A stretch of DNA of 64,000 nucleotides. Origin: Pedobacter sp. MR2016-24. GTDB taxonomy: Bacteria; Bacteroidota; Bacteroidia; Sphingobacteriales; Sphingobacteriaceae. Below the pieces are notes generated by a model, which was not told where the DNA came from, searched no databases, and saw only the letters and a program-made list of their open reading frames with translations. How positions within the stretch are numbered: position 1 is the first letter of the stretch; every line of letters starts with the position of its first letter. Both the position numbers and the translations under genes were made by a program. The stretch is taken from assembly GCF_026239655.1 (NCBI RefSeq), contig NZ_JAPIVO010000003.1, forward strand, positions 372,001 to 436,000. Reading direction: 5' to 3'. Positions 9,152 through 19,235 of this stretch are shown piece by piece.

Positions 9152-10645
9152 TTAAGGACCAATAAATTTTAAGATTTCGTAATAAACCTTTTCACTTGAT
9201 TCAGACGAAGTTGCTTTGTACCGAATTGTTTCTGTGCCATTCAATAGTTTATCATGACGCAAACGAGACTTAAAGTCTATATATTTTACATTGCGGATAT
9301 CGTTGTCTGGATTTTGAAAGATAAGATAAACATTATCCCAAAGTTTTACAACATTCGAGACTAATTCTGCTAGTTCTGCTGAATCAAGAGAATCGCTTGC
9401 GAACAAATATGAGGCATTAAAAACTACGGGGTTATTTCTGCCGGCAACTGTAAAAAGTACACCAAAATCAATTTTATTCCAATCTTCCCAATAGTAGAAA
9501 CTGCTGTTTGAAAACAATGGAGAATCCTCAATTTTTTTTGCCCTGGCAATCATAGCAGGCGCAATATCCACTCCGACGTAAGTGAATGATAGTGCTTTTC
9601 CTGTGGAAGACATCATTAGATCGGCAATTGCAATTCCTGACGTCAAAGGTCCGCATCCCAGATCAATCATGATCGGTCTATAGTCTTCATTATCAAAAAC
9701 TGTTTTTAAGGAGGGTAGAATTCTTTCAAATACTGCATAAGATGTAAAGAAATGTTTTTTCATATTGAAAAAACAATAAAGCAAAACCTTTTCACAAGGA
9801 CTTATCTCATTATAAGCAGATCTAAAATCTGTCCTCCCACTGTTGAGCACATCTCTTAGTATTGTCTTATTATCATATTTCCACCACCTTCGCGCAAAAT
9901 GATGGATTTGAGGATGTCCATAATATTCTTCATTAATGCTGTTAACGATATCCCTGAAATATGTTGAGCTTTCCAACCTATCCCTAATTACTTCAATAGG
10001 TTGTACAGAAAAAGCATCCTCTCCTGATAGTAGGGAACAGACAACGGGATGTGCCAATAAGGGATATTTGGTAACTAATTCAGAATTGCTGCAAAGTTCG
10101 AAAAACTTTTGGAGGTGATGAGTCATGCCCTTTTCTCCAAAAGCTTTATAGGCTTTATTGATATATAGTAGAATGATATCCACAGAAAGACGTGCATTGC
10201 TGTCTTCATCCAAAAGCTGAGATTCTTCAAGTAGGCCTAAAACGATGGGTAGCTTCCTGAAATAATCTTTTGCAATATCTTCTACAAGGGAAAACTCCAG
10301 TAGCGCTTGCAGACGGAGACGACCTGCTGTTTCCTCAAGATCACTGATGAGGGTTTCTAATAACGAATCGATACCAATAATAGCAAGTTTTTCAGCTGAA
10401 ATAGATATCAGTTCCATGAGAATTCCAAATGAGTTACTTGATGTCCGATCTTTAACATAATTGATGTATGATTGCGAACGGGCGATTGGGCCGAAGAACA
10501 CTTTATCAAATTCCAATGCATGAAGCTCCGACCCAGATTGTTTATAGAAAAAATTTGACAATTCTTTTTCATGTCTCTCTAACCATTGATCAAATTCTTT
10601 TGGCGGAAGGGTTTGTATAGCTTGAATGAGCGCATCAATATTCAT
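9152..10645 (-). CDS. Protein with C-terminal SAM-dependent methyltransferase domain
   Basis: 497 residues. The last 170 hold a Rossmann methyltransferase: PIMIDLGCGPLTSGIAIAD near residue 325 (AdoMet loop), TYVGVDIAPAMIARAKK near 358, and a strand PVVFNASYLFASDSLD. No SPPY/DPPY motif is seen, so a DNA-base N-methylase is not indicated. The N-terminal 300 residues are mostly helical by appearance and not recognised. The start overlaps the preceding stop by one base (TAATG). With the SAP protein and helicase it forms a three-gene operon; the target (nucleic acid, protein or small molecule) is unknown. Confidence 0.7.
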   Translation of the reverse strand: MNIDALIQAIQTLPPKEFDQWLERHEKELSNFFYKQSGSELHALEFDKVFFGPIARSQSYINYVKDRTSSNSFGILMELISISAEKLAIIGIDSLLETLISDLEETAGRLRLQALLEFSLVEDIAKDYFRKLPIVLGLLEESQLLDEDSNARLSVDIILLYINKAYKAFGEKGMTHHLQKFFELCSNSELVTKYPLLAHPVVCSLLSGEDAFSVQPIEVIRDRLESSTYFRDIVNSINEEYYGHPQIHHFARRWWKYDNKTILRDVLNSGRTDFRSAYNEISPCEKVLLYCFFNMKKHFFTSYAVFERILPSLKTVFDNEDYRPIMIDLGCGPLTSGIAIADLMMSSTGKALSFTYVGVDIAPAMIARAKKIEDSPLFSNSSFYYWEDWNKIDFGVLFTVAGRNNPVVFNASYLFASDSLDSAELAELVSNVVKLWDNVYLIFQNPDNDIRNVKYIDFKSRLRHDKLLNGTETIRYKATSSESSEKVYYEILKFIGP

Positions 10646-12402
10646 TACTTTTTAAATTTCTGTTTTTTATCAAATTCTATTAAATGTTCTAGACCGTTTA
10701 AGTCAATTTTTGAAATATTATCTCTCATGAGTTCAAATAAGTGTGTTTTTTTGAGTCCGTAATTTGTTACCAAATTTTGAACTAGGGCTGAGTTTGCAGA
10801 AATTTGATTCGGATAGATTCGATCTAGGGACTCAAAGATTTTGTCCAATTTGTTAACCCTTCTGTATACATTAATAGTTGAAGTAAGATATGGATAAGAT
10901 TGATCCATATACTCATAGGCTTCGGAACTTACTGTCAAGGTGTCTCTATGTTCGTTTGAATTGTATATCAAATAGTTATAACTATTCGCTTTGTTTGTTC
11001 CATTAATAGCGAACCAATAGGAAGTTTCTATTACAAAACGATCCAAGTATGAGCTTATCCTGAACTTTATGGATTGGTGGCGTCTACTGAGCGAAGAAAA
11101 AAATGGATCTATTAAATTTATATTCGTATCTTCCTTAATCATCGTTTTATATCCATAATATAATCCAAGGACGGCCATTAAAAATTCAGATGCACTTTTT
11201 GACAATGGTGAATTATTTTCAAGAAAGTTATTTCTAACGGCCTGCTTATCTGTATGCTGCCTGCTTTTATTTGAAAATCTGGACAAAAACAATAATGCTA
11301 ATACTGGATAATTACGTTGAACAATCGTTTGCATGACAACATCCTTATAGGACACTTTTTTTCCCTGCAGCCGTTCAAAAAGTGAGGAGATCTCCAATAG
11401 TTCATGCTTCTCAGCATTATTTGCCAAACCACTTTCAATGGCGACATGCAAAATTTTCTGCGCAAAGGATAGGTCCATTTCAATATTATCATAAATCGCT
11501 TTTAATATCATTTGGAATAATAGCCTTTGAACCGTTGTCGTTTCTATTTCGCCTGGAAATATAATGTATTTATAGAGAGCAATATCTCTGGTAACTTTCG
11601 CATTCACGACCGGGTTCACTACGGATAAAGCCGAAAAATAGTTTGTAGTATATTCTTCAAAAAGTCCTTCCCTATCTGCAAAAAAAACGCCTGCATTTTT
11701 CATAAACGCAAACATCCCCATGACCTTATCGAATCTATCCATGATATCGTGCCATTTATCGATTCCGTGATTAGGTTCGAGCGTTATCGCTTCTAAATTG
11801 ACATTTAATAGCCTCTGACTAGTGGATACATAACACATTTTTTCTTCAACAAAAAAATCTGGAAATGTTTTTGCAGATGAAATAAAACCAGTTTTGGATT
11901 GATCAGTCTTAAAGACAATCGCTTTCACTCTAGACAAAGGAATTGGCTTATTGCAACAAAACAATGGAGTCCCTGAAATCTCTGTTAAGTCCAAATGATC
12001 TGTAGTGATATCTAAAAGCGCATCATCATCTCCAAACTGATTAACTGGCCCCGCCCCGAGAACAATGTGTTGCGGGAATTGTGTAAAAATATCATGTTTT
12101 CTGTTTTCTCTAACATAGATCTCACTTTCCTCCAAAACTATTGGATATATTAATCCGGTATTAAAATAATGTGAGATATTCGATACTTTGACCTGGATAA
12201 ATAGCCTTTTGAAGCTTTCTTTTGGCCGAGCATTCGATATCGCTTCTTTTTGCATGGCATCACCTAATTCAAGTTGAGGTTCATTACGGAAGTCCCAGTC
12301 TTTTAATCGCTTCATCAAAGTATCCTTATTTCCTTTCGAATCAAGTTTCCTTTCTTCACATAGTTGCTTCAGCCTTCCAGCTTCCAGTTTTTTATATTCC
12401 AT
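10645..12402 (-). CDS. SAP-domain protein of unknown function
   Basis: 585 residues. Residues 1-40 fit a SAP motif, a helix-turn-helix-like DNA-binding unit (KLEAGRLKQLCEERKLDSKG then KDTLMKRL). The following 540 residues match no family I know. They contain two beta-rich stretches (about 60-190) and a long helical part. The gene sits 11 bp after the SF1 helicase and shares one base with the methyltransferase-domain gene, so the three are probably one unit. The SAP domain suggests the complex acts on DNA. No nuclease motif was seen. Confidence 0.65.
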   Translation of the reverse strand: MEYKKLEAGRLKQLCEERKLDSKGNKDTLMKRLKDWDFRNEPQLELGDAMQKEAISNARPKESFKRLFIQVKVSNISHYFNTGLIYPIVLEESEIYVRENRKHDIFTQFPQHIVLGAGPVNQFGDDDALLDITTDHLDLTEISGTPLFCCNKPIPLSRVKAIVFKTDQSKTGFISSAKTFPDFFVEEKMCYVSTSQRLLNVNLEAITLEPNHGIDKWHDIMDRFDKVMGMFAFMKNAGVFFADREGLFEEYTTNYFSALSVVNPVVNAKVTRDIALYKYIIFPGEIETTTVQRLLFQMILKAIYDNIEMDLSFAQKILHVAIESGLANNAEKHELLEISSLFERLQGKKVSYKDVVMQTIVQRNYPVLALLFLSRFSNKSRQHTDKQAVRNNFLENNSPLSKSASEFLMAVLGLYYGYKTMIKEDTNINLIDPFFSSLSRRHQSIKFRISSYLDRFVIETSYWFAINGTNKANSYNYLIYNSNEHRDTLTVSSEAYEYMDQSYPYLTSTINVYRRVNKLDKIFESLDRIYPNQISANSALVQNLVTNYGLKKTHLFELMRDNISKIDLNGLEHLIEFDKKQKFKK

Positions 12403-12413
12403 TATTATATGTG

Positions 12414-13586
12414 TTAAAATGGTAGGTCATCATCATCTCCAGGCTTCGGCATCTCTATTTTTGGAGCATTCATTTTGTCTGTTTTTTTTATCTGATAACT
12501 CTCCTTGTCAAAGCTCTCAAAATATTTTGGAATTGTATCTGCCGTAGCCAATAAAAACAAATTTTCCTTTGCTCGCGTACTACCAATATAATAATGTTCA
12601 CCTGTCTGGTAATATTCACGTGCGACAGTTTCCATATTAGGCATAATTACAGTTTGGAATTCAAGCCCTTGAGCAGATTTGTAAGTAGTTATTAAAACGT
12701 TTTCCATTTCAAGTACATGATCATTGTGATGATGTCGCGAACATCCCATTTGGAACTCTGCAATAGCTTTATAATAGTATTCCACTTCCTGAACATGATA
12801 AACAATTACAGCAACATTTCGATCTCCTGCGTCTCTTAGAAGGGTATAGAGTTGCGCAAGTTCACTGTCTTTATCCGGCACCAAAAAAAAAGTTGGTTTT
12901 TCACTACGACCTTTTGGAATCTTGTCGATTGCCCGCTCGTTATTTGCCCTTTCATTCAAGGGCAAAAAATACCTAGCAAAATTATAGATTTCAAACGTGT
13001 TTCGGTAATTATATTGAAGCTGGATAGGATGTATTTCACCTTTCTCCCTTATTTTTAGCTTAATTTGTTCTGTTGTAAGACCATTATGTACTTTTTGTGC
13101 ATTGTCAGCGCCAATAGCAACTTTCTTACAGTTTGCGAGAAGAATTTTGTGAAAGGATTCTGGAAGATTTTGACCTTCATCGATTATAAACTCATCGACT
13201 GGTTTAAAGTCTGCCAATTCATTAGCCATTTCTTCATAGGTCATCTCATGTACTTTTTTACGCTCAACACCCTTTACTTCAACATAGTCACTTTCTCTGT
13301 AGAACCAACCATGATATTTTAAAATATTGGGTTTCAACTCAACACTAGCGCTGTTTTTTAGGTTATTGACTAAAAGATCATGAAAGGTAATTACATGGAT
13401 GTTATGGCCCAAAGTAGTAAGCCGTTCTGCTCTCATCAGACTTACCGTAGTTTTTCCACTTCCTGCGCATCCCGTAATGATAAGATTTTTAGGGCCATCG
13501 TAATCGATCGCATAGAGCATCTGGGATCCACCAAGGCTATTTTCTATATCTGTCCGGGAGATAGTGTTAAATTTAAATTGAGGCAT
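12414..13586 (-). CDS. Superfamily 1 DNA helicase/ATPase (UvrD/DUF2075-like)
   Basis: 390 residues, short for a UvrD/Rep helicase. Motifs in order: Walker A ITGCAGSGKTTVSL near residue 40; motif II DEGQNLPES near 138; motif III/IV region YNYRNTFEIYNFA near 193; motif V TYKSAQGLEFQTVIMP near 303; motif VI YIGSTRAKENLFLLA near 330. The accessory 1B/2B domains are largely missing, as in compact SF1 ATPases of defence systems. It heads an operon with a SAP protein and a methyltransferase-domain protein. A 16-bp perfect palindrome precedes its likely promoter. Confidence 0.88.
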   Translation of the reverse strand: MPQFKFNTISRTDIENSLGGSQMLYAIDYDGPKNLIITGCAGSGKTTVSLMRAERLTTLGHNIHVITFHDLLVNNLKNSASVELKPNILKYHGWFYRESDYVEVKGVERKKVHEMTYEEMANELADFKPVDEFIIDEGQNLPESFHKILLANCKKVAIGADNAQKVHNGLTTEQIKLKIREKGEIHPIQLQYNYRNTFEIYNFARYFLPLNERANNERAIDKIPKGRSEKPTFFLVPDKDSELAQLYTLLRDAGDRNVAVIVYHVQEVEYYYKAIAEFQMGCSRHHHNDHVLEMENVLITTYKSAQGLEFQTVIMPNMETVAREYYQTGEHYYIGSTRAKENLFLLATADTIPKYFESFDKESYQIKKTDKMNAPKIEMPKPGDDDDLPF

Positions 13587-13609
13587 ATAATTGAGATTTT
13601 TTTAGATAC

Positions 13610-13659
13610 TAAATATAGACCGGAAATTTATAAAAAAAGCAACTTTTTTATAAATTTCC
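13610..13659 (-). promoter_or_regulatory. Promoter-like box and 16-bp perfect palindrome upstream of the helicase operon
   Basis: On the minus strand TATATTTA (13610-13617) resembles a -7 box, 24 bp before the ATG at 13586. Directly upstream lies GGAAATTTATAAAAAA (13622-13637) with its exact inverse at 13644-13659 and a 6-nt centre. The palindrome would cover the -33 region, which suits a dimeric repressor. It could also be a hairpin terminating plus-strand transcription, but U-tract and context do not require that. Confidence 0.45.
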
Positions 13660-13780
13660 TTCTGAACAACATATTAATATTTAAAATAATACTCTATCTC
13701 CCATATATCGGAGTCGAAACGAAAATAAAGGCTTAAAATAATTTCCTTTTTTATTCAAAAAAATTAGATATAATGTATAA

Positions 13781-13907
13781 CAATTGCAGTTAAAATGGTG
13801 AGTCGAAATCAAAGACCCCCATAAAGTACTATATAAAACCCAATTTTCACACTCACTGCAAATCCCCCTAGAATCACAAAAAGCCTCACGAAATTTTGAG
13901 GCTTTTT
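13781..13907 (+). ncRNA. Second candidate structured RNA sharing motifs with 7177-7357
   Basis: TTGCA 13784-13788 and GTGAGT 13798-13803 can pair with ACTCAC 13851-13856 and TGCAA 13857-13861 in one long interrupted stem. A terminator hairpin follows. CAATTGCA (13781) and GGTGAGTCG (13797) are shared with the candidate RNA at 7177-7357. No ORF is present. A clear promoter was not found, and the orientation is assumed from the resemblance. Confidence 0.3.
13878..13907. terminator. Bidirectional intrinsic terminator
   Basis: AAAAAGCCTCA (13878-13888) and TGAGGCTTTTT (13897-13907) form an 11-bp stem with A/T tails on both sides. It can serve the minus-strand M13 peptidase gene and the plus-strand candidate RNA. 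Confidence 0.7.
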
Positions 13908-13944
13908 ACGTTACATGTATCTTCTAGTTCGGCTGAAAAATCAC

Positions 13945-15963
13945 CTACCATATCCTCACCCGTTCAGCTTCGGACTTGTAATTTTTATCCCCGGGCTGAA
14001 TGTTAAAAGCTTTATAGAATGGAGCGAAATTCATCAAAGGTCCGTTTACCCGCCACATTGCGGGCGAATGCGGATTGGTATTCACATAGGTCCTCAGAAA
14101 TGCATCCCTGGTCTTCACTCTCCATATCCTGGCAATTGATAAAAAGAAGCGCTGATCTGGTGTAAATCCATCAATCTTGACCGAATCTTTTCCCTGTTGT
14201 GTTAATTTAAAGGCATCATATGCGATAGCTACTCCCCCGTTATCGGCAGTATTTTCGCCCAATGCCAACGCACCCTTGATGTGAACAGTATCCAGAACTG
14301 TAAATGTGCTGTATAAAGCGGACAACTGCTGCGTTTTCTCGCGGAATTTCTGGTAGTCTTCTTTCGTCCACCAGTTTTTTACATTTCCATCTTTATCGTA
14401 CTGTGCCCCCTGGTCATCAAAGGCATGTGTCATTTCATGACCGATCACCATTCCGATGCCACCATAATTAATCGCATCATCTGCGGCAAAATCAAAGTAT
14501 GGATACTGCAGGATACCGGCCGGAAAAACGATCTCGTTCAATGGTGGATTATAATAGGCCGTAACCGTTGATGGGGTGGTATGCCATTCGGTTCTGTCAA
14601 CCGGTTTGTTCAATTTTGCCAGCTCAACCTGATAATCGTTTTGGTTGACAGACAGTACATTTTCGAAGTACCTGCCACTGGTAATGTTTACGTTATCGTA
14701 ATTTTTCCACTTATCCGGATAGCCTATCTTTTTAGTGATTGCATATAGTTTATCCTTTGCCTTTTGCTTGGTACTGTCACTCATCCATTCCAGGTGATTG
14801 ATCCTGTTTTCAAAGGATTTTTGCAGATTATTTACCAGTATGAGCACACGCTTTTTGGAGTCCTCATTAAAATAGCGCTTTACATAGAGCTGGCCTAAAG
14901 CCTGACCCAAATAGTTGTCTACATTCTCGGTCATCACCTGCCTGCGGGATTTTTGCACAGCTTGTCCGGAAAGTACCTTACTAAATTCGAATGAAGCATC
15001 TATAAAAGGCTGACTAAGCATCTCGGCATAGTTACCCAGCGTATTGGCCTTTAAGTATATTTTCCAGTCGCTGATCGGGATAGTCTTCAGCATGACGTTG
15101 AGTTTCTCAAAATACGCCGGTTGAGGAACATCAATGGAATCCGTTTTTGCTCCCAGATTGGCCAGTAAAGTCGCCCAGCCCATATCAGCTTGTGATGTAT
15201 TGATGGCAGCAACGGAAACTTTGTTATAATTTGCTTTGACATCTCTCAGCTGTATGTTTGTTTTATGCGATGCGGCGAGTTGCTTTTCGATAGCAAACAC
15301 AATATCTGCGTTCTTCATTCCGGTCGCACGGTTACTGCCGGTCAACTGAAACAAACTGCACAGGTATGTTTTATAGGCCTGTTGAATATGTACCGTCGAA
15401 GAATCCGTTTTAAAGTAGTAATCCCTTTCAGGTAAGTTAGTCCCTGCCTGATATACATGAGCAATGTTAATCCCGCTATTCTTTTTGTCGGGCGAAATCC
15501 CAAAGCGGATCAGTGACAAGTTTCCTGCTTTCACCTCTGCCCCAACGAATTTCAGCAGGGATGGCACATTACTGATGGCATCAATACGGGTCATTGTTGA
15601 TTTAAGTGGCTGATAGCCCAGTTTATTAATGGTTACCATATCCATGCCGGATGCGTAAAAGTCCCCAACTTTCTGATCTATGCTACCTATTACATTTTTG
15701 GTCTTCGAAACACTGTCCAGAATATTCTGCAAGAGTTGTTTTTGCGGAATGTTCATGAAACTATAAGAGCCTACGCCCGACTGATCATTTGCGATCTTTA
15801 CCGTATCTGACCAGCGTCCGTTAACGTACCGAAAGAAATTATCACCAGGTTTGATTGACTGGTCGATGCCTGGCACATCAACGTAAGTTCGCTGCTGAGC
15901 TTCTGAATGATTCGATGCACTTATTAATATCAAAGTGAACCATAGGTAAACTGATTTAGTCAT
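13945..15963 (-). CDS. M13-family zinc metallopeptidase (PepO/neprilysin-like), exported
   Basis: 672 residues from the ATG at 15963, chosen because a signal peptide (MTKSVYLWFTLILISAS) starts there; an in-frame ATG at 15996 would add 11 residues before it. Zinc site HEMTHAFDDQG, third ligand in GENTADNGG, and the C-terminal substrate-binding stretch RVNGPLMNFAPFYKAF are all present and typical of M13. NAYYNPPLNEI-like sequence (TAYYNPPLNEIVFPAG) is the family's pre-catalytic motif. Full length for the family. Likely periplasmic or surface peptidase acting on short peptides. Monocistronic, with a terminator just past its end. Confidence 0.95.
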   Translation of the reverse strand: MTKSVYLWFTLILISASNHSEAQQRTYVDVPGIDQSIKPGDNFFRYVNGRWSDTVKIANDQSGVGSYSFMNIPQKQLLQNILDSVSKTKNVIGSIDQKVGDFYASGMDMVTINKLGYQPLKSTMTRIDAISNVPSLLKFVGAEVKAGNLSLIRFGISPDKKNSGINIAHVYQAGTNLPERDYYFKTDSSTVHIQQAYKTYLCSLFQLTGSNRATGMKNADIVFAIEKQLAASHKTNIQLRDVKANYNKVSVAAINTSQADMGWATLLANLGAKTDSIDVPQPAYFEKLNVMLKTIPISDWKIYLKANTLGNYAEMLSQPFIDASFEFSKVLSGQAVQKSRRQVMTENVDNYLGQALGQLYVKRYFNEDSKKRVLILVNNLQKSFENRINHLEWMSDSTKQKAKDKLYAITKKIGYPDKWKNYDNVNITSGRYFENVLSVNQNDYQVELAKLNKPVDRTEWHTTPSTVTAYYNPPLNEIVFPAGILQYPYFDFAADDAINYGGIGMVIGHEMTHAFDDQGAQYDKDGNVKNWWTKEDYQKFREKTQQLSALYSTFTVLDTVHIKGALALGENTADNGGVAIAYDAFKLTQQGKDSVKIDGFTPDQRFFLSIARIWRVKTRDAFLRTYVNTNPHSPAMWRVNGPLMNFAPFYKAFNIQPGDKNYKSEAERVRIW

Positions 15964-16104
15964 ATGTTTGAGTTTGTTTAAATATAATATTTTCAACTCA
16001 GTATTACACCCCTAAAACAAAACAGCTATTGATTTACCCATGCAAAAGTTACCAAATCCTTATTAGCGGCATTGGTTTTTAAGATCCTGCTTTTCTGTCG
16101 CCTT

Positions 16105-17019
16105 TTAATTAAAAGACTGTCTGAATTCCAAAGGCGAAACATTAGTTTTTGTCTTGAAAAGTTTGTTGAAGGACTGTGAATGTTCAAAGCCCAGTTCATA
16201 AGCAATTTCCGAAACAGATAGATTTGTCGTTGACAATTTTTCTTTGGCTTTTTCTATGATGGCCTGCTGAATGTATTGTTGTGTGTTTAGTCCTGTCAGG
16301 GAATTCAATAGATCACTCAAATAGCGTGGTGATAGCTTTAATGCTGTGCTGATATATTTCACGGATGGCAAACCGTTTCTCAGACTGTTTTCTTCTTCAA
16401 AATAGTTGTGCAAAAGCTTGTCCAAAGAAGAGATGATGTCATGGTTGACGGCTTTCCTCGTAATAAATTGCCTGTTGTAAAAACGATTGCTGTAATTCAA
16501 TAACAATTCTATCTGCGACACCAGAACATCCTGGCTGAAATTGTCGATATTATTTTCTAACTCATTGACTATGATCTTAAATACATTGGCAATAACTTCC
16601 TTTTCTTTGGCAGATAAAAACAAGGCCTCTGAAACATCGTAAGAGAAAAATCCATATTGATTGATTGTCTTACCCAGTGGATAATTTCGGATGAAGTCCG
16701 GGTGGAAATACAAAGCAATACCCTCATAGCTTTCTATATCTTCTGGTGGAAAAACGATTTGTTTTGGCTTCAAAAATGCCAGTCCGCCTTCTTCAAAATC
16801 GTAATGGCCCTGACCGTATTTGATTTGCCCTGTGAAGGTTGGCTTGAAAGATATTTTGTAAAAATCAAGACTTACTTTTTGCCCTTTTGGAAACACTTCA
16901 TTCGAAACACTAGTGTAATCAACCAATGCAATCAACGGATGCGATGGTGCAGGAAATCCCAAAACACGCACCAACTGCGATATACTTTTTAGATGAACAA
17001 TGTTAGGTTGTTGCTGCAT
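16105..17019 (-). CDS. AraC-family transcriptional regulator
   Basis: 304 residues. The N-terminal 200 form a cupin-like sensor region (KYGQGHYDFEEGGLAFLKP). The C-terminus has the two helix-turn-helix motifs: KYISTALKLSPRYLSDLLNSLTGL and VSEIAYELGFEHSQSFNKLFKTKTNVSPLEFR. It lies downstream of the aldo/keto reductase gene on the same strand (about 120 bp gap). Similar Bacteroidota pairs regulate the neighbouring oxidoreductase in response to reactive small molecules; that target is inferred. Confidence 0.92.
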   Translation of the reverse strand: MQQQPNIVHLKSISQLVRVLGFPAPSHPLIALVDYTSVSNEVFPKGQKVSLDFYKISFKPTFTGQIKYGQGHYDFEEGGLAFLKPKQIVFPPEDIESYEGIALYFHPDFIRNYPLGKTINQYGFFSYDVSEALFLSAKEKEVIANVFKIIVNELENNIDNFSQDVLVSQIELLLNYSNRFYNRQFITRKAVNHDIISSLDKLLHNYFEEENSLRNGLPSVKYISTALKLSPRYLSDLLNSLTGLNTQQYIQQAIIEKAKEKLSTTNLSVSEIAYELGFEHSQSFNKLFKTKTNVSPLEFRQSFN

Positions 17020-17136
17020 TTTTCGTTTACGAATTTAATCAAATTTTGTGTAAGCTATTGACTAGCTATCATCTGCTGTATAAATTGTGTGTGCAAGCGC
17101 ATTACCTGTCCTGCACACCCAATACAATTGTTACAA

Positions 17137-18222
<1,086 letters not shown>

Positions 18223-18229
18223 TCAAACG

Positions 18230-18587
18230 TTATTTAAACAAATAAATTAGTCCGCTACCCTGATCTAAAGATTTGATCGTTGCCATATCACCGGCAGACA
18301 ACTCAAAGTCAAATACATTGAAATTTTCATTCATCCTTTTTACATCTGCTGATTTCGGGATAGCCACCACTTCGTTTGAATTCACCACCGTAGCACTACC
18401 TGGGCAATGCTCTTATGATGTTTGCCCGAAATCGCTTTTAAAAGTTGATTATTAAAAAGATCATTTTACCCTGAGCAAAGGGTGCCCAGGACTGCAACTG
18501 TATGCCCTGAGATTTCAAAGCCTGCTGCATTGCTGTTTTCTGGGAAAACGGATGTGTTTCTACCTGGTTTAATATTACATTTTCCAT
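18230..18587 (-). pseudogene. Remnant of a second aldo/keto reductase
   Basis: Read on the minus strand from ATG at 18587: VETHPFSQKTAMQQALKSQG then LQSWAPFAQGK, followed by a frameshift and HKSIAQVVLRWWNSNEVV, AIPKSADVKRMNENFNVFDF and ELSAGDMATIKSLDQGSGL to a TAA at 18230. These are consecutive parts of a diketo-gluconate-reductase-type aldo/keto reductase. The first half, with the catalytic tetrad, is missing and the frame is broken, so the gene is dead. The 13-mer TTGTTGTAGTCAG flanks it on both sides (about 18206 and 18656). Confidence 0.8.
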
Positions 18588-18697
18588 TTTTTGCGCAGAA
18601 TAAATTTCATTGCAAAATTATTAATGGTCGCCCGATGAAATGTATCCGCGTTGATATTTGTTGTAGTCAGATTGTATAGGGTCTTGGCGCCCCCATG

Positions 18698-19165
18698 CTA
18701 AAAATCATAAACTGTCGCCTGAATTTTTTTTTCACTCAAAGCCGATATAATCAAAGGCTCGATTTTATCCCAGGTGCCGCCAGCTAAACCACATCCAATT
18801 CGCGGCATGTGTACAGTCGCATAATTTTCTGACGCAAAATGTGCAACTTTCTCCAGCCCTATTAAGATTGCATCATAGCGAATTGGTGCATTTCCCCTTT
18901 CGTCCTTATTTATTTTATGTTGGCCAATCACATTCGCTATCCAAAGATCATCTTCAACTTTTACAAATTGAACTTCTCCAAGTGAGAATTCAACCTGTGT
19001 CTTGTACCACTCCCTATATCTCTTTTCTGGTTCTTTCCAGCGTTTTGAGATTGCCATTACAAAGCCTTTTCCCCATCTGCCAATATCATTGCAAACATGG
19101 ACAATTATCTTGTTGCCAACAGCAACAGGATTTGTGGCGTCTCCTTTTATATATGTAATATCCAT
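18698..19165 (-). CDS. Macro-domain ADP-ribose-binding protein
   Basis: 155 residues from the ATG at 19165 (MDITYIKGDATNPVA), the natural start of a macro domain; 19198 would add 11 residues. Ligand-loop motifs KIIVHVCNDIGRWGKGFVM and MPRIGCGLAGGTWDKIEPLI are present. Macro domains of this type hydrolyse ADP-ribose-1''-phosphate or remove ADP-ribose. The neighbour upstream is a KptA-type 2'-phosphotransferase, whose reaction yields ADP-ribose 1'',2''-cyclic phosphate; a macro protein could process the derived product. The genes are 70 bp apart on the same strand. Confidence 0.92.
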   Translation of the reverse strand: MDITYIKGDATNPVAVGNKIIVHVCNDIGRWGKGFVMAISKRWKEPEKRYREWYKTQVEFSLGEVQFVKVEDDLWIANVIGQHKINKDERGNAPIRYDAILIGLEKVAHFASENYATVHMPRIGCGLAGGTWDKIEPLIISALSEKKIQATVYDF

Positions 19166-19235
19166 TTTGATTTTATTTAACAATATAATGTTCTTCATTA
19201 GTACTGATATATCACCTGTTAATTGCTGATATTGA

